Positions 21,510 through 34,725 of a stretch of 64,000 nucleotides of DNA are shown in pieces. This DNA is from Inia geoffrensis (lineage: Eukaryota > Chordata > Mammalia > Artiodactyla > Iniidae), in assembly GCA_036417435.1 (NCBI GenBank), contig CM070899.1:104534368-104598367 (forward strand), in the 5' to 3' direction. Position 1 is the first letter of the stretch. Every line of letters begins with the position of its first letter. The position numbers and the translations under genes are program-made. Below the pieces are notes generated by a model. It saw only the letters and a program-made list of their open reading frames with translations. It did not search any database and was not told where the DNA came from.

Positions 21510-24500
21510 AGCCGGCTATTGCTCTTGGTGCGATTGTAAATTGGTAACAGCCGCTATGAGGATCAGTAGGCACATTCCTGACCAAACTGAACGCTGGAGG
21601 TACCACGAGATTCGGCAACCCCGCTGCAGGTCGTAGAACCAGAGACTAGCATCATTGGAAGGAAGCAGTTGCACCCCAGCATCCCATGTGGTACCCTTGA
21701 CCCCAACGAAGACATACAAACGAACCAACTGTCGAGCGAGTGTCGAAGGGAGAAAGATGTGCTGCTACCTACACACCCTCGACTAGCACTCAGCCACAGA
21801 ACAAAATGAACTCATACTATTTGCAGCAGCATGGGTGGAGCACTAGATGATCTCACTAATTCTGGTCAATTAGAGGCAGCAAGACACATTTGCCCAGATA
21901 CCACTTATGTGTGCAGTCTCAATAGGGATACAAAGGAAGCTAGTAAAGAAAGGAAACACAGGTTCACAAAGGGAAGAAAGAAACGAGGGGTTCCCACAGG
22001 GGCAAATTGGAGACCGGGGAAGGGGGAATTAGGAGATTGGGATTAACAGTAACACACTTAACGTATCCAAAAGTGCTCATCAAGGGCAACACACCCAAAA
22101 GCACAGGGAATGTTACAACACATTCCTCGATAAACTAACAGGGCAAAGAATCCGAAACCCTACAGGTACAGCTACGTTTATACTTGCATCAAGTGGCTGT
22201 AGAACTCAAACAGACGCAACACTGTATATGAACTAGGCTGAAAGAAAAAAGGACTGTTCAATGACAAGGCAAGTAAGGGGTTAAGAAATGCCCACTTTCT
22301 TACCTCAGGCCTCTTTGTCGTCGGCGGGTGTCAGACCCCTGGAGCCTCAGCAGGCCTGTGTCCCCGGGCTGGAGGATGCTGCTGCTCCTCTCCCCTGCGT
22401 GGTACCACAATCTCCCGAACCAACATGGCCCTCCTACAGGTAAGCACAGCCTGGTGTACCCAAATGACTGTGGAACAGCTGAGAGGGAAGGGTTGTGAAG
22501 AAACCGCATCTCCACAGCTCCTGCTAGGCAAGTGCCCACCTCCACCCCACTTCATTAGAGTCGCCCCACCTGCGAACCACGGCACCCTCCGAGTAGCCCA
22601 CTGGCAAGGCCTGCAACATGCCTGGGGTGGGGCAGTGCAGGTGAAGGGGCAGGAGGTGAGCATACACAAGCCCAGGATTGTGTGTTTAGCCACGTTCGAC
22701 TCCCCATTTCCAATCCAACACCGGGGTCCCCGCTAAGGCTTTCTTTCCCCAAGTTACCAGAGACGACACGGAGTAGTGCTGCCGCCTTTTGGCACACTGC
22801 CATAGCAACCTTACCAACTGTGCTGAAGGGCACCTATCATTCACAAGGCATAAGGCCTACGGCTTTGCAGACACAACCCTGCCCTCAAGAAATATCCTGC
22901 GCTGGGTAATCTGAATGGAATTCAAATCAGGCCCGACTCTCAGGCGGGAACCTTTCAAGAACTCAGTGGTACTCACCGGCGTTTTAGAAAACAGCACATT
23001 CAAACCAAAAGATGCTCAGGATCTGTCATGATTCGAGAGTGGAAAGAAAGCTAGACGAGGTGTTCCCTGGCTGCAGTCCTCTCAAACCCTAAAAGAGTAA
23101 GAGCTCAACAGGGCATGCCAGAAAGAGAAGCCAGGTATTGCTGTTGGTCGGATTGTAAATTGCTAACAGCCGGTAATGAGGATCACTAGGCATATTCCTT
23201 ACCAAACTAAACACTGGATGTACCACCAGATTCGGCAACCCCGCTACAGGTCGTGTAACCAGAGACTAGCATCATTGGAAGGAAGCACTTGCAGCCCAGC
23301 TGTCCTTGTGGTACCCATGACCACAGCCAAGACATACAAACGAACGAAATGGGGAGCGAGGGGTGAATGGAGAAAGATGTTCTGCTACCTACACACCCTC
23401 GACTACCACTCAGCCACAGGGCAAAATGAACCCATAGTCTTTGCAGCAGCCTGGGTGGAGCAGTAGATGATCTCACTAATTCTGGTCAATTAGAGGCAGC
23501 AAGACACATATCCCCGCATATCACACTTATGTGTGCCGTCTAAATACGGATACTATGGAGGCTAGAACACAAAGGAAACTCAGGCTCACAAAGGGAAGAA
23601 AGAAGCCTGGAGTTCACTCAGGGGGAATTTGGAGACCGCGGAAGGGTGAAGTAGGAGGTCGGGATTCACAGAAACACGCTTAACGTATCCAAAAGTGCTC
23701 ATCAAGGGCGACGCACCCGCAAGCACAGGGAACGCTACTAAACATTCCTCAATAAACGAAGATTGCAAAGAATCCGAAACCCTGCGGGTACAGCTACGTG
23801 TACAATTGCATCGGGTGGCTGTACAACTCAAACAGACACAACATTGTATATGAACTAGGCTGAAACGGAAAAGGACTGTTCAATGACAAGGCAAGTGAGG
23901 GCTTAAGAAATGCCTACTCTGTTACCTCAGGCCTCTGTGAAGTTGTTACCATGGTAACGGCCCCTGGAGCCTCGGCAGGCCTGGGTCCCACGGCCGGAGG
24001 CTGCTGCTGCTGAGGCAGCAAGGGAGGAGGATGTGCCACCTGACCAGCGGCACCTCGGGCCGCTACTGCCCATTCTCCCCTGCGTGTTACCGCAGTGTCC
24101 CGATCCAACGTGGCCCTCGTACAGGTAAGCAAAGCCTGGTGTACCCAAATGAGGGTGGAGCAGCTGAGAGGGAAGAGCGGTGAGGAAACCGGATCTTCAC
24201 AGCTCCTGCTAGGCAGGTTCCCACCTCCAGCCCCCTTCATCAGAGTCGCCCCTCCTGCGAACCACGGCACCCTCCGAGTAGCCAACCTGAAAGGCTTCCG
24301 ATATGCCTGGGGTGGGGCAGTGCAGGTTCAGGGGCAGGAGGTGAGCATACACAAGCCCAGGATTGTGTGTTTAGCCGCGTTCGACTCCCCATTTCCAATC
24401 CGACACCGGGATCCCCGCTAAGGCTTTCTTTCCTCAACTTACCACAGACGACACGGAGTAGTGCTGCCGCCTTGTGGCACACTGCCGTAACAACATTACC

Positions 24501-24813
24501 AACTGTGCTGAAAGGCAACTATCATTCACATGGCCTAAGGCCTGCGGCTTTGCAGACACAACCCTGCCCTCAAGAAATATCCTGGGCTGGGTAATCTGAA
24601 ATGAATTCAAATCAGGCCCGACTCTCAGGCGGAAAGCTTTCAAGACCTCAGTGGTACTCACCTGCGTTTTAGAAAACAGCACATTCAAATGAAAAGATGC
24701 TCAGGATCTGTCATGATTAGAGAGTGAAAAGAAAGCTAGACGAGGAGTTCCCTGTCTGTGGTCCTCTCAAATCCTAAAATTTTAAGTGCTCAATAGGGCA
24801 TGCCAAAAGGAGA
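21510..24813. repeat. Dimer 7 (A7 class c 21510-23128, B8 23129-24813)
   Basis: First of three consecutive class c dimers. A7 has CTGCCATAGCAACC near 22798, a partial X-box-like sequence. B8 X-box at 23945-23958 (AT). Confidence 0.93.
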
Positions 24814-27800
24814 AGCCGGCTATTGCTCTTGGTGCGATTGTAAATTGGTAACAGCCGCTATGAGGATCAGTAGGCACATTCCTGACCAAACTGAACGCTG
24901 GAGATACCACGAGATTCGGCAACCCCTCTGCAGGTCGTAGAACCAGAGACTAGCATCATTGGAAGGAAGCAGTTGCACCCCAGCATCCCATGTGGTACCC
25001 TTGACCCCAACGAAGACATACAAACGAACCAACTGTCGAGCGAGTGGCGAAGGGAGAAAGATGTGCTGCTACCTACACACCCTCGACTAGCACTCAGCCA
25101 CAGAACAAAATGAACTCACACTATTTGCAGCAGCATGGGTGGAGCACTAGATGATCTCACTAATTCTGGTCAATTAGAGGCAGCAAGACACATTTGCCCA
25201 GATACCACTTATGTGTGCAGTCTCAATAGGGATACAAAGGAAGCTAGTAAAGAAAGGAAACACAGGTTCACAAAGGGAAGAAAGAAGCGAGGGGTTCCCA
25301 CAGGGGCAAATTGGAGACCGGGGAAGGGGGAATTAGGAGATTGGGATTAACAGTAACACACTTAACGTATCCAAAAGTGCTCATCAAGGGCAACACACCC
25401 AAAAGCACAGGGAATGTTACAACACATTCCTCGATAAACTAACAGGGCAAAGAATCCGAAACCCTACTGGTACAGCTACGTTTATACTTGCATCAAGTGG
25501 CTGTAGAACTCAAACAGACGCAACACTGTATATGAACTAGGCTGAAAGAAAAAAGGACTGTTCAATGACAAGGCAAGTAAGGGGTTAAGAAATGCCCACT
25601 TTCTTACCTCAGGCCTCTTTGTCGTCGGCGGGTGTCAGACCCCTGGAGCCTCAGCAGGCCTGTGTCCCCCGGCTGGAGGATGCTGCTGCTCCCCTCCCCT
25701 GCGTGGTACCACAATCTCCCGATCCAACATGGCCCTCCTACAGGTAAGCACAGCCTGGTGTACCCAAATGACTGTGGAACAGCTGAGAGGGAAGGGTTGT
25801 GAAGAAACCTCATCTCCACAGCTCCTGCTAGGCAAGTTCCCACCTCCAGCCCACTTCATTAGAGTCGCCCCACCTGCGAACCACGGTACCCTCCGAGTAG
25901 CCCACTGGCAAGGCCTGCGACATGCCTGGGGTGGGGCAGTGCAGGTGAAGGGGCAGGAGGTGAGCCTACAAAAGCCCAGGGATGTGTGTTTAGCTGCGTT
26001 CGACTCCCCATTTCCAATACAACGCCGGGAACCCCGCTAAGGCTTTGGTTCCCCACGTTACCAGAGACGACACGGAGTAGTGCTGCCGCCTTTTGGCACA
26101 CTGCCGTAACAACCTTACCAACTGTGCTGAAGGGCACCTATCATTCACAAGCCTTAAGGCCTACGGCTTTGCAGACACAACCCTGCCCTCACGAAATATC
26201 CTGCGCTGGGTAATCTGAAACGAATTCAAATCACGCCCGACTCTCAGGCGGGAACCTTTCAAGAAGTCAGTGGTACTCACCGGCGTTTTAGAAAACAGCA
26301 CATTCAACCCAAAAGATGCTCAGGATCTGTCATGATTCGAGAGTGGAAAGAAAGCTAGACGAGGTGTTCCCTGGCTGCAGTCCTCTCAAACCCTAAAAGA
26401 GTAAGATCTCAACAGGACATGCCAGAAAGAGAAGCCAGGTATTGCTGTTGGTCGGATTGTAAATTGCTAACAGCCTGTAATGAGGATCACTAGGCATATT
26501 CCTTACCAAACTAAACACTGGATGTACCACCAGATTCGGCAACCCCGCTACAGGTCGTGTAACCAGAGACTGGCATCATTGGAAGGAAGCACTTGCAGCC
26601 CAGCTGTCCTTGTGTTACCCATGACCACAGCCAAGACATACAAACGAACGAAATGGGGAGCGAGGGGGGAATCGAGAAAGATGTTCTGCTACCTACACAC
26701 CCTCGACTACCACTCAGCCACAGGGCAAAATGAACCCATAGTCTTTGCAGCAGCCTGGGTGGAGCAGTAGATGATCTCACTAATTCTGGTCAATTAGAGG
26801 CAGCAAGACACATATCCCTGCATATCACACTTATGTGTGCCGTCTAAATATGGATACTATGGAAGCTAGTACACAAAGGAAACTCAGGCTCACAAAGGGA
26901 AGAAAGAAGCCTGGAGTTCCCTGAGGGGGAAATTGGAGACCGGGGAAGGTTGAAGTAGGAGGTCGGGATTCACAGAAACACGCTTAACGTATCCAAAAGT
27001 GCTCATCAAGGGCGACCCACGCGCAAGCACAGGGAACGCTACAAAACATTCCTCAATAAACGAAGATTGCAAAGAATCCGAAACCCTACGGGTACAGCTA
27101 CGTGTATAATTGCATCGGGTGGCTGTACAACTCAAACAGACACAACATTGTATATGAACTAGGCTGAAACGGAAAAGGACTGTTCAATGACAAGGCAAGT
27201 GAGGGCTTAAGAAATGCCTACTCTGTTACCTCAGGCCTCTGTGATGTTGTTACCACGGTAACGGCCCCTGGAACCTCGGCAGGCCTGGGTCCCACGGACG
27301 GAGCCTGCTGCTGCTGAGGCAGCAAGGGAGGAGGACGTGCCACCTGACCAGCGTCACCTCGGGCCGCTACTGCCCATTCTCCCCTGCGTGTTACCGCAGT
27401 GTCCCGATCCAACGTGGCCCTCGTACAGGTAAGCAAAGCCTGGTGTACCCAAATGAGGGTGGAGCAGCTGAGAGGGAAGAGCGGTGAGGAAACCGGATCT
27501 CCACAGCTCCTGCTAGGCAGGTTCCCACCTCCAGGCCCCTTCATCAGAGTCGCCCCACCTGCGAACCACGGCACCCTCCGAGTAGCCAACCTGAAAGGCT
27601 TCCGATATGCCTGGGGTGGGGCAGTGCAGGTTCAGGGGCAGGAGGTGAGCTTACACAAGCCCAGGATTGTGTGTTTAGCCGCGTTCGACTCCCCATTTCC
27701 AATCCGACACCGGGATCCCCGCTAAGGCTTTCTTTCCCCAAGTTACCAGAGACGACACGGAGTAGTGCTGCCGCCTTGTGGCACACTGCCGTAACAACAT

Positions 27801-28117
27801 TATCAACTGTGCTGAAAGGCAACTATCATTCACAAGGCCTAAGGCCTGCGGCTTTGCAGACACAACCCTGCCCTCAAGAAATATCCTAGGCTGGGTAATC
27901 TGAAATGAATTCAAATCAGGCCCGACTCTCAGGCGGAAAGCTTTCAAGACCTCAGTGGTACTCACCTGCGTTTTAGAAAACAGCACATTCAAATGAAAAG
28001 ATGCTCAGGATCTGTCATGATTAGAGAGTGAAAAGAAAGCTAGACGAGGAGTTCCCTGTCTGCGGTCCTCTTAAATCCTAAAATTTTAAGTGCTCAAGAG
28101 GGCATGCCAAAAGGAGA
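24814..28117. repeat. Dimer 8 (A8 class c 24814-26432, B9 26433-28117)
   Basis: Class c up to the core, then class a/b-like in the second half of A8 (GGTTCCCCACG), so A8 is itself mosaic. B9 X-box at 27249-27262 (AC). Confidence 0.93.
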
Positions 28118-31100
28118 AGCCGGATATTGCTCTTGGTGCGATTGTAAATTGGTAACAGCCGCTATGAGGATCAGTAGGCACATTCCTGACCAAACTGAAC
28201 GCTGGAGGTACCACGAGATTCGGCAACCCCGCTGCAGGTCGTAGAACCAGAGACTAGCATCATTGGAAGGAAGCAGTTGCACCCCAGCATCCCATGTGGT
28301 ACCCTTGACCCCAACGAAGACATACAAACGAACCAACTGTCGAGCGAGTGGCGAAGGGAGAAAGATGGGCTGCTACCTACACACCCTCGACTAGCACTCA
28401 GCCACAGAACAAAATGAACTCATACTATTGGCAGCAGCATGGGTGGAGCACTAGATGATCTCACTAATTCTGGTCAATTAGAGGCAGCAAGACACATTTG
28501 CCCAGATACCACTTATGTGTGCAGTCTCAATAGGGATACAAAGGAAGCTAGTAAAGAAAGGAAACACAGGTTCACAAAGGGAAGAAAGAAGCGAGGGGTT
28601 CCCACAGGGGCAAATTGGAGACCGGGGAAGGGGGAATTAGGAGATTGGGATTAACAGTAACACACTTAACGTATCCAAAAGTGCTCATCAAGGGCAACAC
28701 ACCCAAAAGCACAGGGAATGTTACAACACATTCCTCGATAAACTAACAGGGCAAAGAATCCGAAACCCTACAGGTACAGCTACGTTTATACTTGCATCAA
28801 GTGGCTGTAGAACTCAAACAGACGCAACACTGTATATGAACTAGGATGAAAGAAAAAAGGACTGTTCAATGACAAGGCAAGTAAGGGGTTAAGACATGCC
28901 CACTTTCTTACCTCAGGCCTCTTTGTGGTCGGCGGGTGTCAGACCCCTGGAGCCTCAGCAGGCCTGTGTCCCCCGGCTGGAGGATGCTGCTGCTCTTCTC
29001 CCCTGCGTGGTACCACAATCTCCCGATCCAACATGGCCCTCCTACAGGTAAGCACAGCCTGGTGTACCCAAATGACTGTGGAACAGCTGAGAGGGAAGGG
29101 TTGTGAAGAAACCGCATCTCCACAGCTCCTGCTAGGCAAGTGCCCACCTCCACCCCACTTCATTAGAGTCGCCCCACCTGCGAACCACGGCACCCTCCGA
29201 GTAGCCCACTGGCAAGGCCTGCGACATGCCTGGGGTGGGGCAGTGCAGGTTCAGGGGCAGGAGGTGAGCATACACAAGCCCAGGATTGTGTGTTTAGCCA
29301 CGTTCGACTCCCCATTTCCAATCCAACACCGGGGTCCCCGCTAAGGTTTTCTTTCCCCAAGTTACCAGAGACGACACGTAGTAGTGCTGCCGCCTTTTGG
29401 CACACTGCCAAAGCAACCTTACCAACTGTGCTGAAGGGCACATATCATTCACAAGGCATAAGGCCTACGGCTTTGCAGACACAACCCTGCCCTCAAGAAA
29501 TATCCTGCGCTGGGTAATCTGAAACGAATTCAAATCACGCCCGGCTCTCAGGCGGGAACCTTTCAAGAAGTCAGTGGTACTCACCGGCGTTTTAGAAAAC
29601 AGCACATTCAACCCAAAAGATGCTCAGGATCTGTCATGATTCGAGAGTGGAAAGAAAGCTAGACGAGGTGTTCCCTGGCTGCAGTCCTCTCAAACCCTAA
29701 AAGAGTAAGATCTCAACAGGACATGCCAGAAAGAGAAGCCAGGTATTGCTGTTGGTCGGATTGTAAATTGCTAACAGCCTGTAATGAGGATCACTAGGCA
29801 TATTCCTTACCAAACTAAACACTGGATGTACCACCAGATTCGGCAACCCTGCTACAGGTCGTGTAACCAGAGACTGGCATCATTGGAAGGAAGCACTTGC
29901 AGCCCAGCTGTCCTTGTGTTACCCATGACCACAGCCAAGACATACAAACGAACCAAATGGGGAGCGAGGGGTGAATGGAGAAAGATGTTCTGCTACCTAC
30001 ACACCCTCGACTACCACTCAGCCACAGGGCAAAATGAACCCATAGTCTTTGCAGCAGCCTGGGTGGAGCAGTAGATGATCTCACTAATTCTGGTCAATTA
30101 GAGGCAGCAAGACACATATCCCCGCATATCACACTTATGTGTGCCGTCTAAATACGGATACTATGGAAGCTAGTACACAAAGGAAACTCAGGCTCACAAA
30201 GGGAAGAAAGAAGCCTGGAGTTCCCTGAGGGGGAAATTGGAGACCGGGGAAGGTTGAAGTAGGAGGTCGGGATTCACAGAAACACACTTAACGTATCCAA
30301 AAGTGCTCATCAAGGGCGACCCACGCGCAAGCACAGGGAACGCTACAAAACATTCCTCAATAAACGAAGATTGCAAAGAATCCGAAACCCTACGGGTACA
30401 GCTACGTGTATAATTGCATCGGGTGGCTGTACAACTCAAACAGACACAACATTGTATATGAACTAGGCTGAAACGGAAAAGGACTGTTCAATGACAAGGC
30501 AAGTGAGGGCTTAAGAAATGCCTACTCTGTTACCTCAGGCCTCTGTGATGTTGTTACCACGGTAACGGCCCCTGGAGCCTCGGCAGGCCTGGGTCCCACG
30601 GACGGAGCCTGCTGCTGCTGAGGCAGCAAGGGAGGAGGACGTGCCACCTGACCAGCGTCACCTCGGGCCGCTACTGCCCTTTCTCCCCTGCGTGTTACCG
30701 CAGTGTCCCGATCCAACGTGGCCCTCGTACAGGTAAGCAAAGCCTGGTGTACCGAAATGAGGGTGGAGCAGCTGAGAGGGAAGAGCGGTGAGGAAACCGG
30801 ATATCCACAGCTCCTACTAGGCAGGTTCCCACCTCCAGCCCCCTTCATCAGAGTCGCCCCACCTGCGAACAACGGCACCCTCCGAGTAGCCAACCTGAAA
30901 GGCTTCCGATATGCCTGGGGTGGGGCAGTGCAGGTTCAGGGGCAGGAGGTGAGCATACACAAGCCCAGGATTGTGTGTTTAGCCGCGTTCGACTCCCCAT
31001 TTCAAATCCGACACCGGGATCCCCGCTAAGGCTTTCTTTCCCCAAGTTACCAGAGACGACACGGAGTAGTGCTGCCGCCTTGTGGCACACTGCCGTAACA

Positions 31101-31421
31101 GCATTATCAACTGTGCTGAAAGGCAACTATCATTCACAAGGCCTAAGGCCTGAGGCTTTGCAGACACAACCCTGCCCTCAAGAAATATCCTGGGCTGGGT
31201 AATCTGAAATGAATTCAAATCAGGCCCGACTCTCAGGCGGAAAGCTTTCCAGACCTCAGTGATACTCACCTGCGTTTTAGAAAACAGCACATTCAAATGA
31301 AAAGATGCTCAGGATCTGTCATGATTAGAGAGTGAAAACAAAGCTAGACGAGGAGTTCCCTGTCTGCGGTCCTCTCAAATCCTAAAATGTTAAGTGCTCA
31401 AGAGGGCATGCCAAAAGGAGA
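28118..31421. repeat. Dimer 9 (A9 class c 28118-29736, B10 29737-31421)
   Basis: Shares GCCAAAGCAACC, CCCGGCTCTCAGG and GGCAACCCTGCTAC with dimer 12 at an offset of three dimers (about 9,912 bp). B10 X-box at 30553-30566 (AC). Confidence 0.93.
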
Positions 31422-34400
31422 AGCCACCTATTGCTGTTGGTGCGATTGTAAATTGGTAACAGCCGCTATGAGGATCAGTAGGCACATTCCTGACCAAACT
31501 GAACACTGGAGGTACCACGAGATTCGGCAACCCCGCTGCAGGTCGTAGAACCAGAGACTACGATCATTGGAAGGAAGCACTTGCACCCCAGCATTCCTTG
31601 TGGTACCCTTGACCCCAACGAAGACATACAAACGAACCAAGTGTCGAGCGAGTGGCGAAGGGAGAAAGATGTGCTGCTACCTACACACCCTCGACTAGCA
31701 CTCAGCCACAGAACAAAATGAACTCATACTATTGGCAGCAGCATGGGTGGAGCACTAGATGATCTCACTAATTCTGGTCAATTAGAGGCAGCAAGACACA
31801 TTTGCCCAGATACCACTTATGTGTGCAGTCTCAATAGGGATACAAAGGAAGCTAGTAAAGAAAGGAAACACAGGCTCACAAAGGGAAGAAAGAAGCGAGG
31901 GGTTCCCACAGGGGCAAATTGGAGACCGGGGAAGGGGGAATTAGTAGACTGCGATTAACAGTAACACACTTAACGTATCCAAAAGTGCTCATCAAGGGCA
32001 ACACACCCAAAAGCACAGGGAATGCTACAACACATTCCTCGATAAACTAACAGGGCAAAGAATCCGAAACCCTACAGGTACAGCTACGTTTATACTTGCA
32101 TCAAGTGGCTGTAGAACTCAAACAGACGCAACACTGTATATGAACTAGGCTGAAAGAAAAAAGGACTGTTCAATGACAAGGCAAGTAAGGGGTTAAGAAA
32201 TGCCCACTTTCGTACCTCAGGCCTCTTTGTTGTCGGCGGGTGTCAGACCCCTGGAGCCTCAGCAGGCCTGTTTCCCGCGGCTGGAGGATGCTGCTGCTCT
32301 TCTCCCCTGCGTGGTAGCACAATCTCCCGATCCAACATGGCCCTCCTACAGGTAAGCATAGCCTGGTGTACCCAAATGATGGTGGAACAGCTGAGAGGGA
32401 AGGGCTGTGAAGAAACCGCATCTCCACAGCTCCTGCTAGGCAAGTTCCCACCTCCAGCCCACTTCATTAGAGTCGCCCCACCTGCGAACCACGGCACCCT
32501 CCGAGTAGCCCACTGGCAAGGCCTGCAACATGCCTGGGGTGGGGCAGTGCAGGTGAAGGGGCAGGAGGTGAGCCTACAAAAGCCCAGGGATGTGTGTTTA
32601 GCTGCGTTCGACTCCCCATTTCCAATACAACGCCGGGAACCCCGCTAAGGCTTTGGTTCCCCACGTTACCAGAGACGACACGTAGTAGTGCTGCCGCCTT
32701 GTGGCACACTGCCGTAACAACCTTACCAACTGTGCTGAAGGGCACCTATCATTCACAAGCCTTAAGGCCTACGACTTTGCAGACACAACCCTGCCCTCAA
32801 GAAATATCCTGCGCTGGGTAATCTGAAACGAATTCAAATCACGCCCGACTCTCAGGCGGGAACATTTCAAGAAGTCAGTGGTACTCACCGGCGTTTTAGA
32901 AAACAGCACATTCAACCCAAAAGATGCTCAGGATCTGTCATGATTCGAGAGTGGAAAGAAAGCTAGACGAGGTGTTCCCTGGCTGCAGTCCTCTCAAACC
33001 CTAAAAGAGTAAGATCTCAACAGGACATGCCAGAAAGAGAAGCCAGGTATTGCTGTTGGTCGGATTGTAAATTGCTAACAGCCTGTAATGAGGATCACTA
33101 GGCATATTCCTTACCAAACTAAACACTGGATGTACCACCAGATTCGGCAACCCCGCTACAGGTCGTGTAACCAGAGACTGGCATCATTGGAAGGAAGCAC
33201 TTGCAGCCCAGCTGTCCTTGTGTTACCCATGACCACAGCCAAGACATACAAACGAACCAAATGGGGAGCGAGGGGTGAATGGAGAAAGATGTTCTGCTAC
33301 CTACACACCCTCGACTACCACTCAGCCACAGGGCAAAATGAACCCATAGTCTTTGCAGCAGCCTGGGTGGAGCAGTAGATGATCTCATTAATTCTGGTCA
33401 ATTAGAGGCAGCAAGACACATATCCCCGCATATCACACTTATGTGTGCCGTCTAAATACGGATACTCTGGAAGCTAGTACACAAAGGAAACTCAGGCTCA
33501 CAAAGGGAAGAAAGAAGCCTGGAGTTCCCTGAGGGGGAAATTGGAGACCGAGGAAGGTTGAAGTAGGAGGTCGGGATTCACAGAAACACGCTTAACGTAT
33601 CCAAAAGTGCTCATCAAGGGCGACCCACGCGCAAGCACAGGGAACGCTACAAAACATTCCTCAATAAACGAAGATTGCAAAGAATCCGAAACCCTACGGG
33701 TACAGCTACGTGTATAATTGCATCGGGTGGCTGTACAACTCAAACAGACACAACATTGTATATGAACTAGGCTGAAACGGAAAAGGACTGTTCAATGACA
33801 AGGCAAGTGAGGGCTTAAGAAATGCCTACTCTGTTACCTCAGGCCTCTGTGATGTTGTTACCACGGTAACGGCCCCTGGAACCTCGGCAGGCCTGGGTCC
33901 CACGGACGGAGCCTGCTGCTGCTGAGGCAGCCAGGGAGGAGGACGTGCCACCTGACCAGCGTCACCTCGGGCCGCTACTGCCCATTCTCCCCTGCGTGGT
34001 ACCGCAGTCTCCCGATCCAACGTGGCCCTTGTACAGGTAAGCAAAGCCTGGTGTACACAAATGAGGGTGGAGCAGCTGAGAGGGAAGAGCGGTGAGGAAA
34101 CCGGATCTCCACAGCTCCTGCTAGGCAGGTTCCCACCTCCAGCCCCCATCATCAGAGTCGCCCCACCTGCGAACCACGGCACCCTCCGAATAGCCCACCT
34201 GAAAGGCTTCCGATATTCCTGGGGTGGGGCAGTGCAGGTTCAGGGGCAGGAGGTGAGCATACACAAGCCCAGGATTGTGTGTTTAGCCGCGTTCGACTCC
34301 CCATTTCCAATCCGACACCGGGATCCCCTCTAAGGCTTTCTTTCCCCAAGTTACCAGAGACGACACGGAGTAGTGCTGCCGCCTTGTGGCACACTGCCGT

Positions 34401-34725
34401 AACAACATTACCAACTGTGCTGAAAGGCAACTATCATTCACAAGGCCTAAGGCCTGCGGCTTTGCAGACACAACCCTGCCCTCAAGAAATATCCTGGGCT
34501 GGGTAATCTGAAATGAATTCAAATCAGGCCCGACTCTCAGGCGGAAAGCTTTCAAGACCTCAGTGGTACTCACCTGCGTTTTAGAAAACAGCACATTCAA
34601 ATGAAAAGATGCTCAGGATCTGTCATGATTAGAGAGTGAAAAGAAAGCTAGACGAGGAGTTCCCTGTCTGCGGTCCTCTTAAATCCTAAAATTTTAAGTG
34701 CTCAAGAGGGCATGCCAAAAGGAGA
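31422..34725. repeat. Dimer 10 (A10 class b 31422-33040, B11 33041-34725)
   Basis: Closest to dimer 14 at an offset of 13,215 bp (four dimers less one base), with shared TTTCGTACCTC, GGATACTCTGG and GAGACCGAGG. B11 X-box at 33857-33870 (AC). Confidence 0.93.

Noticed and set aside
22795..22810. Second X-box-like site (CTGCCATAGCAACC) in some A monomers
   Set aside because: The right half-site fits, but the left arm lacks its GT, and most A copies have GTAACAAC, which spoils the right half too.
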